Source of the DNA: Corallium rubrum
Taxonomy: Eukaryota > Cnidaria > Anthozoa > Scleralcyonacea > Coralliidae
Assembly: GCA_964035015.1 (NCBI GenBank)
Contig: OZ035997.1
Location: 89,161,965 to 89,225,964, forward strand
DNA length: 64,000 nt
Direction: 5' to 3'
The position numbers and the translations under genes are program-made. Positions 22,001-33,800 of the stretch are shown here, piece after piece. The notes under the pieces are model-generated. The model made no database searches. It was not told the DNA's origin and saw nothing but the letters and a program-made list of their open reading frames with translations. Within the stretch, counting starts at the first letter, position 1. Each line of letters begins with the position of its first letter.

Positions 22001-25000
22001 GCGAAAAGAGAGAAACGTTAAGAGTGTAAACAAAACAGCAAACTTCTATAGGAAAGATAATCATGTAAAAAATACACATGATTATCTTTCGTATATATAC
22101 GTTTGCTGTTTTGTTTACACTCTTTACGTTTCTCTCTGACGAAGGGTCTTCGCTCGAAACGTTAGACTCCTGCGTTTCCTGTTTCGGCAGTATATCAACC
22201 CGTACTATATAACCATTTTGTAGCTGGGTTTTTTTTGTAGAACTTATTGCTTCGCGTAAGTGTTCAATTTCTTCTGTCATAATTTACCCAGTACTCCGTT
22301 ATAATTTCGGCGCCATTGTTGCTTAACAGAACAACCGCTGTCTCTACGTGATCTTTGCTTCACTTGTGTTTTATCTGTCCAGATGGTGGTCAATGCAAGG
22401 TCAAATGGCAAAGTCAACTATTACTTCAAAATATTTACATGCATGATATTGATATTCAAGAGTTGTTTCGGTTCGTGTTGGAAAATGCCGTACCCTTGCG
22501 TTGTACTAGATTGTACAAATCGATCTAATTTTATCTTGCCTGACCACCACCTGGGAATCAGAAATGAAATCTCGAGTAAAATGTCACGTTGTTGAAACCC
22601 AAGAATTATAAACTCCTGGAATATAGCCAGTGAGGGATTGGCATACATTATAAGCATATAAATTTATACCGATATAACAATAGAGTTGATTTTCGCAGTC
22701 ATAAATATGTTTTTGGCCCGACTCAGGCTCATTTTCACATTATTTTCGCGTTACCTTTTTCAAACGCCGACTTTCTATACCGAAATTGTTTGGTACGAGA
22801 ATCACAGCTGGCTTCTGTCTTGAACACACTACCATTCTATGCCCCGTTCTAACACCGACAGCAGTCGAGCAAGGATGGACACCCGTTGACGAAAAAAACA
22901 TTACCTACGCCAGCGTCGAATTTTAACGTTTCCCAGGAGTATTTGACTGGTTTCTTTTAGTTCAACCAATCACCGTAAGACTGGTTAAACGTGATTGCAT
23001 GGTTGAGCAAAATAGAAACTTGTCGAGTGCTACTGCAAAACGTTGAAGTTAATTTGACGTTAGTGCATGGAGGTAATGTTTCTTTATCAACGGTGTCCAT
23101 CCTTATATAGATGCCAATCGACGGTAACTTACAGTGTATACTATAGCTAATCCTTATAATCTGTACCGTAGATTAAATTTACTCTTTCTTGCAGGGGATT
23201 ACAGGGTGCTATGGTGCTGTTTAAATTTTCTGTTGGAATAGGATGGTTTTCACTTCCAGCTGCTTTTAAACATTCTGGTATTCTAGTAAGTCGTGCATAT
23301 TACCGGATTTATGCATCTCTTTATTATGCTATGCATTAAGTACTTAGGTTTTCTTGCAGTACATGCAAACGAAACAAATAAAACTTGTATACGTTTAAAA
23401 TTTCTGAGGTTCTAATTAACAATTAGATAACGAGCCCAAGTTTTCTACGAGCTAATAGACAGAGGTGAAAATAAAATTGTTTTAGTATCAACCATAAACA
23501 ACTTTTCTTTAACGTATAAAGAAGTCTTATCAAACATTGTTCCAAATTTTCAGATAGTCTTACCTTTTTGTCCGCAGAAGTCTCCCCATGCAAATGTAGA
23601 GTATAGTTCGATGGCATATGGTAAACAAAAAAAGAGATTGTAATTACTTTGCTTCAAATTTGGCGTGGATATACTCCATAAGCATGAGTGAATTTATTTT
23701 CTTATTCGAAAATGTCAAACTGAACAATTTTTTATTATTTTCGGGCCAATGTTTTCATCACTCGTATCTAAACTATTTTAGTGGACGCCATGTTTGACCT
23801 AGTTTCCAGATTTTGCTTGCGGCGTGAATATGTCGTGGGTTCCGATTGGTCAAAGTAGGAATATTCCAGTTATAAGAAAGTTTGTCATTGGATAATGATA
23901 CTAGACTAGTGGTCTACCATCAGTAGACTACTAGTAGCCCAGCCAATCAGAAAGCCGAATTTATAATAGACCACTAGTTGGCTGATACTAATTGATTATA
24001 TATACGATATTTCTTTGTTAACGAAAAAGAATTATATCGGCTAACAATGTATGTTTTCTAACTAGTTCAACCAGCTATATAAAATATCGAATGAACGTCC
24101 ACATTTGTAAGCTCGTTTTGTTTTTGTTATAACGTTTTGTTAAAACTTTTGGTGGCTTTATAAGTTTACGAAGAACCATTGAAGGCATAAAATAAACAAA
24201 AACTTCATTAAGGATAATTCTAGCTAGAACATTTAATAAGAAAATCATTATTGTAAACAATGTAGCCTTTTTTGACCAAGAGTAGCGAGAGTGTGCTGTA
24301 AAATATTTATGTTAAGCCTGGTTTCCATATAGTTGTAATTGTTGTAATTCAGTCGGCGACTATCGCCGATCAAGTCTTACAACAATTACAACTTAATGGA
24401 AACGCTTGCTGTAATCCAATCGGCGACATGCAGTCGGCGACTGTTGTAGAAGTTGAGTCAGGTTCAACCTCTACAACAATTACAACAGTCGCCGATGCGA
24501 CAACAGTTAATGGAAACATCAATCGCCGACAGTCAGCGACTTTTTGCTAGATATTTGCAACGTAAAACACAAAATTATTTACAAAAACAGGTCATAGTTT
24601 TAGTCGTTCAGTTTGTTTTTGAATATCAAGCTTAGCTCATCTCAACTTTGTCAAGACCGAGAAGTCCTCAGTCCGAGAGAATCGGCGATTTGAATTACAA
24701 CAATTACAACCTATGGAAACCAGGCTTTAGCAACAACGTCGATATTTCAGTGTTCAGACATCGCATATCGATTATCAGGCACCAATCTGGCCAAGTACTC
24801 CAGGGGCGTCGCCAGACCAGGAAAGTGGGGGGACTAGGTAATGACGTCACACTTTTGATTACGTCATAGAGTGGTTTCATAGAGAACAAGACGCTTGGGT
24901 CAGGCGTTCACTCGGACTACTGGCAAAAGTGCGGAGATGCTCGGTATAATGCGCGAGCAAATGTTGGAGTGGGCCCAGGAAGATCAGATCGAAGGCTGAA

Positions 25001-27765
25001 TGTGGTACATACTAGCTTCACAGTGGTGAACATATTTACGATCAAGACCGTTGTCAGCCACATCTGATCGCTATTAAACTATAACGTCAGTCAGTCAGTT
25101 TCGAAATCTACCAACAGCGTGCAAGAACATCTTGATCAAAAGGACAAGCTTTTCAACATTTTTTCCAACTTATTCTAAAGGCGAAGAACTTACAACCTGT
25201 GGCTAACAACTCACCGGAAGTATGAGTAGTAGCGGAAATAAAAAGTGCAATAATGTAAAACCGTGACACCCAAAAACAAAACAAAAACCGAGCAGAAACC
25301 TAGACTCGGTCTACTGCAGCACTAAGTGAGAAACGATGTGGAAATCATAGCAGTGACGGTCTCAGCTGCCAAATAGTACGAGATTATATATAAACAAAGC
25401 AAGTACTAAACAAAGGCATACACTTGCCTTTAAGTTGGCTGTATAGATGTTGACTGAAATCTATAGCTGAGCACTGAGCAGAAGGAATTCCAATTAACTC
25501 TTTAACAGGCACGTTTCAGGGGCAAGATTCTGCAAGAGGTCCCCAGTGACGAGTAAAATCGTCTGGCGTTAGCCAGATTAAACTATATAAGTGGAGGGAC
25601 ATGTCTGGTTGTCTGTTAAATGTAAAGGCCATGCGAGTGATGCACCACGAAAGGACACTAGGTCGTAGATTGCGCAAGAATGCCGATTGGCGACGCAGAA
25701 AAAATATAGAAAAGAGATATAGAGCCTAATTTAATACTCGGGTCTACCACTGTAGCCCAAGTAACAAAGTCTTGGTAATTCTATGTTTTAAACGTAATTG
25801 GGAAATTCATGAATAATTAATGAGGTTAAGAAGCAATAAAAACGTAGCATTCAAGTCACATGTATACGTCTGTAAATCCCAATAAAGATCATCTTTTGGA
25901 CAAAGTGATCTGTATCAAAAGTTATGAATACTAATTAGCTTGTAAATCTCCATACAGATCGCCCGCTCATGCTTTATCTATTACTTATCATATAGGTAGG
26001 CGTTCTTATTGTTATTTTGATTGGTTCACTCACAGCGTTTGGAATGTGGAAAATTGTTGAAGCAGCCTGGGAAGTTTCTAATAGGTAAGCACTGTATACG
26101 TGAATCCATTCAATAGAATAATTCTCGTTGTGTTTGCGTAGTTTGCGATGCTTTCGGGTGGTAAATGTGGTCGAGGTTTGTATTACTTATTTCTGCGTTC
26201 AGGGGGGGGGGGGGACGAAATATCTGCAGATGCATGCATGTATGTTTAATTAATGCCATAATAAGAAAGTGTAAATGTGAGTTGTTGGTAAATAGCGTGC
26301 AGTAGAGACGAAAGGAAAGTTAAATTTAAAGACAAGACTTGAAGTCGTTCAGTAAACATTTACTGTTTACGGAAACACAAAAAGGCAACACAATATTTAT
26401 CAGGCCAAACAAGAAATTGGATAGAGCTAGCGAAAGAAAAATACGGGGTGTGGCAGGAAGGGAAACCGTACGATAGCACAGAAATAAAAAAACAGGTACG
26501 CGCGAAATAGGTACGCGTTCGTGCGTACACTTCATAATATCGGCTTTATGTAGATGTAAATAGACCACTTTCATCAACGCCTTGCAAAATATTTCTGCAA
26601 AATATAAAAGCAAATATATTTCTGGAATGCAGGCACACAAACGAAGCCAAAAAGGTTGATTAAGATGCGTATTAAAGAATATTCAAATTCATCTCCATTA
26701 TGGTGCGATATAGTGCGTGTATATAGTAGAGAAATTTGATGGTTCGATAATAGGCGAATTTCAGGGTATTGCGCTCGCATCATTTTGAAAAATAATTGGC
26801 CGGCTCTTGATAGGCTCCCCACAAAGTAAGCAAATGGCAAACAGACTTGCTAGCGAGCCAACAATACGGTGAGAATAATAGTGTTAAACATCCAGAAACT
26901 GTATCTACATATACTTTCTTGATTTTAAACAGTATGCTTACTTTGAGTGGAGCTTGCCAGTTTTTTTGAAAAATGATGCGCGCGCAACACCCTGAAACTC
27001 GCCTATTGATGATGAGATTGAAAAGTTAAAATGCTGTAAATACTTTAATTAAATCGATATTAGTCTAGATAAAAATATAAAAGAAGAATGTGCCCTATCG
27101 TTTAGTATTGTTCGGGTTAGCGTGGATCAGCTATATACGTAATAAAATTTACTGGTCAAATAAATAATTACAATTTATAATTATAATTTAATTTCTGATC
27201 ATGATCTTGTTTTAATTCCAAAAATTGAATTTGTCAGCAATTACTACAAATCGTATGGTGCCATGGTGGAAATCCTATAAACTAATTAACAAATAGTCAC
27301 CGAAGTCTCAGTGATTATCGTTAAATATAAACGATAATCACTGAGACTAAGGTGACTAATTGTTAAAATTTCAGGCCTGAGAAAAATAACCATGAATTTA
27401 AAACGGACGTCTTTAACTATCGTATAGTTTTATCATGAAAATTTAAATAATGCTCATTGTTCAACCCTCCGAAGTTTTCTTCACGCTTTGACAGCTTTCT
27501 ATAAGCCTTGACAATTCTTCATACGATTAAAACTGACCCAAAACTCAAATAATTTTATTACTAAACACTTGAGAAAGTGTTTAGTAATAAAAGTATTTGA
27601 ATTTTGGGCAGTTTTAATCGTATGAAGAATTGACACCATTGCTTAGACGTCATCCGTCAAAATGATGATTCCGACAATTTCCGACAACAATTTCTAGTGA
27701 TAGTTACCTCGTGATAGTTACCTCGTGCGAGGTAACTATCGCGAAATAGGCGGTTCAGCTATATG

Positions 27766-27834
<69 letters not shown>

Positions 27835-30800
27835 TCTGTTCGACGTGTCGTTTGCCAAGTTCCAGTAAGGGAGAATTTGTGATGCCAACTGGTTTCGACG
27901 CATTGATACCAAAGCAAAGTGTACGTTTTAGAGAATTTGGTGGGTTAAAGTGCCAGAGAGGCAGTTTTTAATTATTGATTATATGAAACCTCGGTATAAA
28001 GTGGGCATTGTTTAACTTTTTCCCATAATTTGTTTGTGATTTTAACAGAACTGGCAAGACGATTGTTTGCTTTGGAGATGTGGGAGAAGAATGTGCAAAT
28101 GTTTTAAACATAAAAAGAAAGTTTCTTGGAAGGTAAAGTAACCATAGCTTGTTTTAACTTGTGAAAATTTTTCATGATTTCTTACACTGCTAAAGTCCAC
28201 CGAAAAATTTCGGCTGACTCGAGCGGGATTTGAACAGTCGCACCTTCGGGATTCCGGTCCGCCGTTCTACCTGTTGGGCTATATCGAGCCGCACAGGGAC
28301 TGGAGGCGAGTTTTGTCCAACTTAAATGCACGAGATATTCTCGCGACAACTTAACGCTATTCCGTGAGGAAGTGCAGTGTTTCAATTCTATTACTGCAAC
28401 CATACTCAGAGAAACATGAAAAAAATTTTCATGATTTCTTACACTGCTAAAGTCCACCGAAAAATTTCGGCCGACTCGAGCGGGATTTGAACTCGCACCT
28501 TTGGGATTCCGGGATTAAAACTTATTGAATACAGTTTGTCGAGATATTTGAAATTTAACTTGCGTTATTAATTATAAAGTGGACTTCAGTAAAAAAAAAA
28601 AGATTACTTTTATTAATAAAAGCCTAACAATTTAATGTTTGAAACTGTTAATAGTTCACGATATCTGCTCTCGATTGTACCCGTGAAATAACGTTATCAT
28701 TGTATGAAACTCAAAATGGTGGCATAAAATACGAGAATGATGACGGCATTTCCTGAGTACAACAACAGATATCGCGACCAATTGACATTTATATGAGTTT
28801 CATTTACTGAAAGTAATTTACTTTTTGACCAAAGTCTCCTTTAATAATATGTATAGTGATATGTATAGCTATCGACCTTGCTAAAATAGTTATAATTATT
28901 TTCACACTCGATAGTGAAAAAGTTATTCGAACAACTGTTGCAAAATATATAAACTGGAGTCTGGAAATCTGATTCGACAAACTGGTTTGTTGCTTGCAGA
29001 TGATATGTGCACTGAAAAGTTTCAACTTCATGAGGAATGATTATGACTTTCGACTTTGGTTATTTTACCCTACAGGCTAACGCCAGCCGATTTTACTCGT
29101 TAAAAGGAGAAATCTAGTTTAATTTAAAAAACGTAAAGTCGAAACCAATTTGGCAAATGTTGTCCTTTTAAAGTACGTACATAGTTTGAGAGCAGAAAAA
29201 TAATTTTTGAAGAAAAAAAATTAAATAAATACTGTATTCAGCTGGTCTTATTGAAAAAACACTTAAAATGATAGAGTAACATGGTACACGTGCGTAATGA
29301 GTTATCGAAAAACGTAATATATCTTTGCTATTGTAAAATATAATCACTTGAATATCTACCTGTTTAGTGTTCTGGGCGAAACACACGCACATACTTCCCT
29401 CGAATTATTTTTGTTTGATAATAGCAAAGATATAGAACTTTTTTCAAAATTTAACTCATTATGCACAAATGTTTAATTTGCATATCAAACAAACTGAAAT
29501 ATCTCAAGAACGAAGCAAAGAAACGAAAAACTTCAAAATATAATAATTAATAATAATAATTTTAATGACTTATATTGCGCATTCTACATGACGAGATGAT
29601 CGAATGCGCATTACAGTGTACAATAAAATAATACATTTAGTTATTTACAGCAATTACAATACATAAAATAATATTAATAATAACAAGAATATAAAACTAA
29701 GCTAAGTGAAATTATCGTAAGCTAATCTAAAAAAAATGAGACTTAAGAAGCCTCTTAAAACAGTCAACAGTCTTTGCGTTACGAATGTCTGCAGGGAGAG
29801 CGTCCCACAGCTTTGAATTGGAGCAGAGGTCATGAAGGCACGGTCCCCAAGTGTAGCATAGGTCTTACATAAAGGAGGCTTAAGCAATAGCTCCTTAAGA
29901 ATATATTTCCCGGTAACATGCAGTATAATAATATATTTCAGTAATATATTCCCCGGTAATATATTTCCCGGTTACTCTATCATTTTAACTGTTCTTTCAA
30001 AGAAGACAGACTTAATTTTCGTTTCATAGGCACCTTAAATGAAATGAAATGAAATGAAATGAAATGAAATGAAATGAAATGAAATGAAATGAAATGAAAT
30101 GAAATGAAATTAATTTTCCTTATTTTAATTTTAATTATTTAATTTTCCGGGCCCGAGGTATATATATATATATATATATATATACCACATCTCAAACTCA
30201 TTAATAATTCATAATTCATAAGGTAATCAGCCAATTACAATAGTTCATTCAATCACCTGATTGAAGTTGGATTCTCCAGTAAAGCCCAAGATATTCGGTG
30301 AAAATCGGTGTCACCTAATTCTTAAGTCTTAATTATCTATGCAAAATACACAATTGCTGTATGAATAAATTTTACACACACTCATGAATAAAATCTCATG
30401 AGGGTTTATTTTAATTGTATTTTTCAGTTGAAACCGCTCGATTGAGATGCCATATCAACAACTCGTTTATCGTGTTTCACCAAGGGAATCCAAACACTCG
30501 AAAACAATAAAACCACTCGGCCTTCGGCCTCGTGTACGTAATGAAACACTCAAACTCGTTGTTGATATATTACATCAAGAGATATATAATAATTCTTTAT
30601 CGTTCGTTGACATGAAAATTAAGTTGGTCTTCTTTGAAAGAACAATTAAAATGACAGAGTAACATCTTTTGCGTTTTTTGATTTCCTTGTTTCGTTCTTG
30701 AGATATTTTAGTTTGTTTGATATGTAAATGTCAAATGCATGTTGTGACGTACACGTGCATCTATAATGACTTATCGGAAAAAAGCTATATATCATTGCTC

Positions 30801-33800
30801 TTATTAAACCAAACTTAATTTGAAGGAAGGTGTGCTTCTCCTACAACGCCAAACATGCAGGATTTCAAGTAGTTTCGTTTCATTATATCAAAGATATGTA
30901 AACTTCTCCGCTAAGTCAATATGCACTGAGCTTTCGTGTCATATGCACTTTAAGCTATAATTTTTATAATTTCGAATTGTTAGCGAGCTAGTGTGGAATT
31001 GAAAGGGGGAGTGAATTCCAATCCTTTGGACCTTGTGCACAGATCGAAAATTAATATTTATGTGAAATGATATATATCGTGAAGTCTATGTCTAGTGAAA
31101 CGTTCATGTATATTAAAATTAAAGTTATATAAAAAGGATTTGGAAAAGGTGAAAGATTATTGATATGTCTAAAATGAAACAGGAAATTTGATATTTGATG
31201 ATTAATTTACACTTTTTATACGTTTCTCTGATCTCTTGTATGTTGATCAGGTGGTAGATTGGTTGGTTGGTTGGTTTGTTGGAATGTTATATGGTTGGTC
31301 AAGTGTGATTTCGTGCTTACATTGTTCAGTTTGGGTTGCTGTTTGCGCCTGTTTGGTTCGTTATCTGTATACGATTGAACGTTTAGGATTTTCTATTTTT
31401 CTGAACTATTTCCTGTCCGCACGGGTATTGTGCGTGATATCGTATTCTTACTAACGCCAAATAAGCGATTATATTCACCTCTGAATGTTAAGCCGTAAAC
31501 AGAGATGGGTTAATGCAAATTGTATTATTAATCAGACAATTTCAAGACTTATTTATATAATGTTTTTAGTAATGTTGTTTTCTTCTCTCATTTATAATTA
31601 CTATAGATTTGTTGTGGATGCCCTACTTACTTTTACTGTTTTCAGTATGTTGTGTCCGTCAATAGTGTTTGTAGCAGATAATTGGCAACAGGTTAGTAAA
31701 TTGTACGCCCCATTTACGTCGCATTACCGACGAAGTTAATTCGAATTAAATTTGTCTGAATTAAATTTTGCGACGTTTAGCGCAGGCCTTATACTATAAA
31801 CCCCTAAACTATATAACAAAAATTACAGTGCCCCTTTTTACTGTACGAGGCAGCTCTCTATAACATCATCAGTATATATATAAGGTGTATCTACTATGCA
31901 TGAGAGCATCAAAATATACTGTACTGAACTCCAATTCAGTGTATGACATACGGTATGATACGTGAAAACACTCATTCAAATCCACGACAAATGAATCCAA
32001 AACAAATTAACAATCGGAATCCATATCATACACGAGATTTTCGACTGTATCCGTCCTGCATACTGCAAATCCCAAAGTCCCCAAACAAAACTATTAAAAT
32101 AAATCTATCCTCAAGTGAAGCCAACTGCTTCTATAGTTTCGATTTCAGCCACATGGAAATCGCATAAATTAGCGCATTTACGCATGCGTGTTCATAATTT
32201 ATGTAAATTATGTAAAAGAATATAAATAAATAATTCTTTGAAAGTTTTCATGGCGATAAAATAATATAAATAAGTTTTGTGGAAACACCACGTAAAATAT
32301 TTCTTTGCTAAGCTTTCGGCCTGTTGACTCAGGCCTTCATCAGAGTAATGACAACAAGTTGTTGGCTCACGTAATTTATAAACTAAGCAACTGATCAATT
32401 AAATCACGTAAGAATGCAATGGCGTGTATCACGCTAATTTTATTAATTAGAAAACAAAATCAAGAATGTTCTCCGAATAGGGCACACCACGTGCTGTTTA
32501 ATGGCCGTCCTTCCTGAGAAATAATTCGATGTTTCGCGATCTCAATAGACTCCCTTGTTCTTCGCGTGAAGTATTGCTTGTCGCTGGCTAAGAGTGACGA
32601 CTCTTCCCACTTAACACAATGGTCATACTTCCAAGCGTGTTTGGCAACAGCAGATTTATCCTGTTGGGCTTTAATGCAACATGTCTTCTGCTCCTTCAGG
32701 CGAGTTGAGAGATTTCTTCCCATTTCCCCGATGTAAACCGGCAAGCCACACTCACACGGAATGCGATACACTCCAGGCTTAGATAAGCTATCCACCTCAT
32801 CTTTATGTGTGAAAAGTACCTTGAACAATTTGTGTTGACTAACCCTCTCAATTTTGTGGGATGCTGGTCCGATGTACGGAAGAGAAACTGAAGGTGGTTC
32901 TTGCTGGGACTGAGTATTCAGCTCCGGATGTACCGTAGGTGTTATAGAAGCTTGAATCATTTTCTCAGGAGATTTTCCCACGAGATTTTTGCACACAGAC
33001 GATTTGATGCTGGGATGATCGAATCAATGAGTATCAAATCGTCTGTGTGCAAAACTCTCGTTCATCGAGCGCGAACAATGTGTGACGAAGAACATCTTCA
33101 GGATGAATTAGATCACCTTAAGTTGGTTTTAACTAACAACGGTTTTCCTGAGAAGATGATTCAAACTTCTATGACACCTTCGGTACATCCGGAGCTGAAT
33201 ACTCAGTCCCAGCAAGAACCACCTTCAGTTTCTCTTCCGTACATCGGACCAGCATCCCACGAAATTGAGAGGATTAGTCAACACAAATTGTTCAAGGTAC
33301 TTTTCACACATAAAGATGAGGTGGATAGCTTATCTAAGCCTGGAGTGTATCGCATTCCGTGTGAGTGTGGCTTGGTTTACATTGAGGAAACGGGAAGAAA
33401 TCCCTCAACTCGCCTGAAGGAGCAGAAGACATGTTGCATTAAAGCCCAACAGGATAAATCTGCTGTTGCCAAACACGCTTGGAAGTATGACCATTGTGTT
33501 AAGTGGGAAGAGTCGTCACTCTTATAGCCAGCGACAAGCAATACTTCACGCGAAGAACAAGGGAGCCTATTGAGATTGCAAAACATCGAACTATTTCTCA
33601 GGAAGGACAGCCATTAAACAGCACGTGGTATGCCCTATTCGGAGAACATTCTTGATTTTGTTTTCTAATTAATAAAATTAACGTGATACGCCATTGTATT
33701 CTTACGTGATTTAATTGATCAGTTGCTTAGTTTATAAATTACGTGAGCCAACAACTTGTTGTCATTGCTCTGATGAAGGCCTGAGTCAACAGGCCGAAAG

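Larger units (their letters stand above)
20918..22310. repeat. Dispersed repeat, copy 2, split by an insertion
   Basis: Matches 60-765 in the same order. The match breaks at about 21347 and resumes at about 22206, where aaccattttgta appears on both sides: a 12-bp probable target duplication framing the insert. Confidence 0.6.
19099..23194 (+). other. SLC36-like intron 1
   Basis: gtaagt to cttgcag, phase 2, 4.1 kb. Contents: foldback 19203-19300, a degenerate repeat of ataatcccc-aggac units (19670-19800), hairpin 20646-20767, dispersed repeat copy 2 (20918-22310) and the PLE-derived insertion within it. No other exon is seen. Confidence 0.7.
26085..28048 (+). other. SLC36-like intron 3
   Basis: Contains a poly-G run (26202-26213), foldback 26749-27008, hairpins at 27283-27368, 27507-27640 and 27698-27740, and (TA)n 27768-27831. 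Acceptor tttaacag. No other exon seen. Confidence 0.7.
28133..31606 (+). other. SLC36-like intron 4
   Basis: gtaaag to ctatag, phase 2. Contains the tandem SINE, a LINE fragment, (GAAAT)n, (TA)n and dispersed repeat copies; blocks near 29460-29530 recur inverted near 30670-30730. Frames at 31236-31454 run through a ttggttggttgg repeat and are not an exon. Confidence 0.7.

Noticed and set aside
21981..22280. 99-codon minus-strand frame starting [11 protein letters not shown]
   Set aside because: It spans the boundary of an insertion with a target duplication and a palindrome, so it cannot be an old coding unit.
28210..28289. Functional tRNA-Arg gene
   Set aside because: The acceptor pairs, but the anticodon stem is mismatched and position 33 is not T; it heads a SINE copy.
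28182..28457. 91-codon minus-strand frame
   Set aside because: It is the SINE read through; the RNA-type structure explains the sequence better.
31236..31454. Hydrophobic + strand frame before SLC36 exon 5
   Set aside because: It starts in a ttggttgg repeat, has no matching splice phase, and exon 4 joins exon 5 exactly without it.
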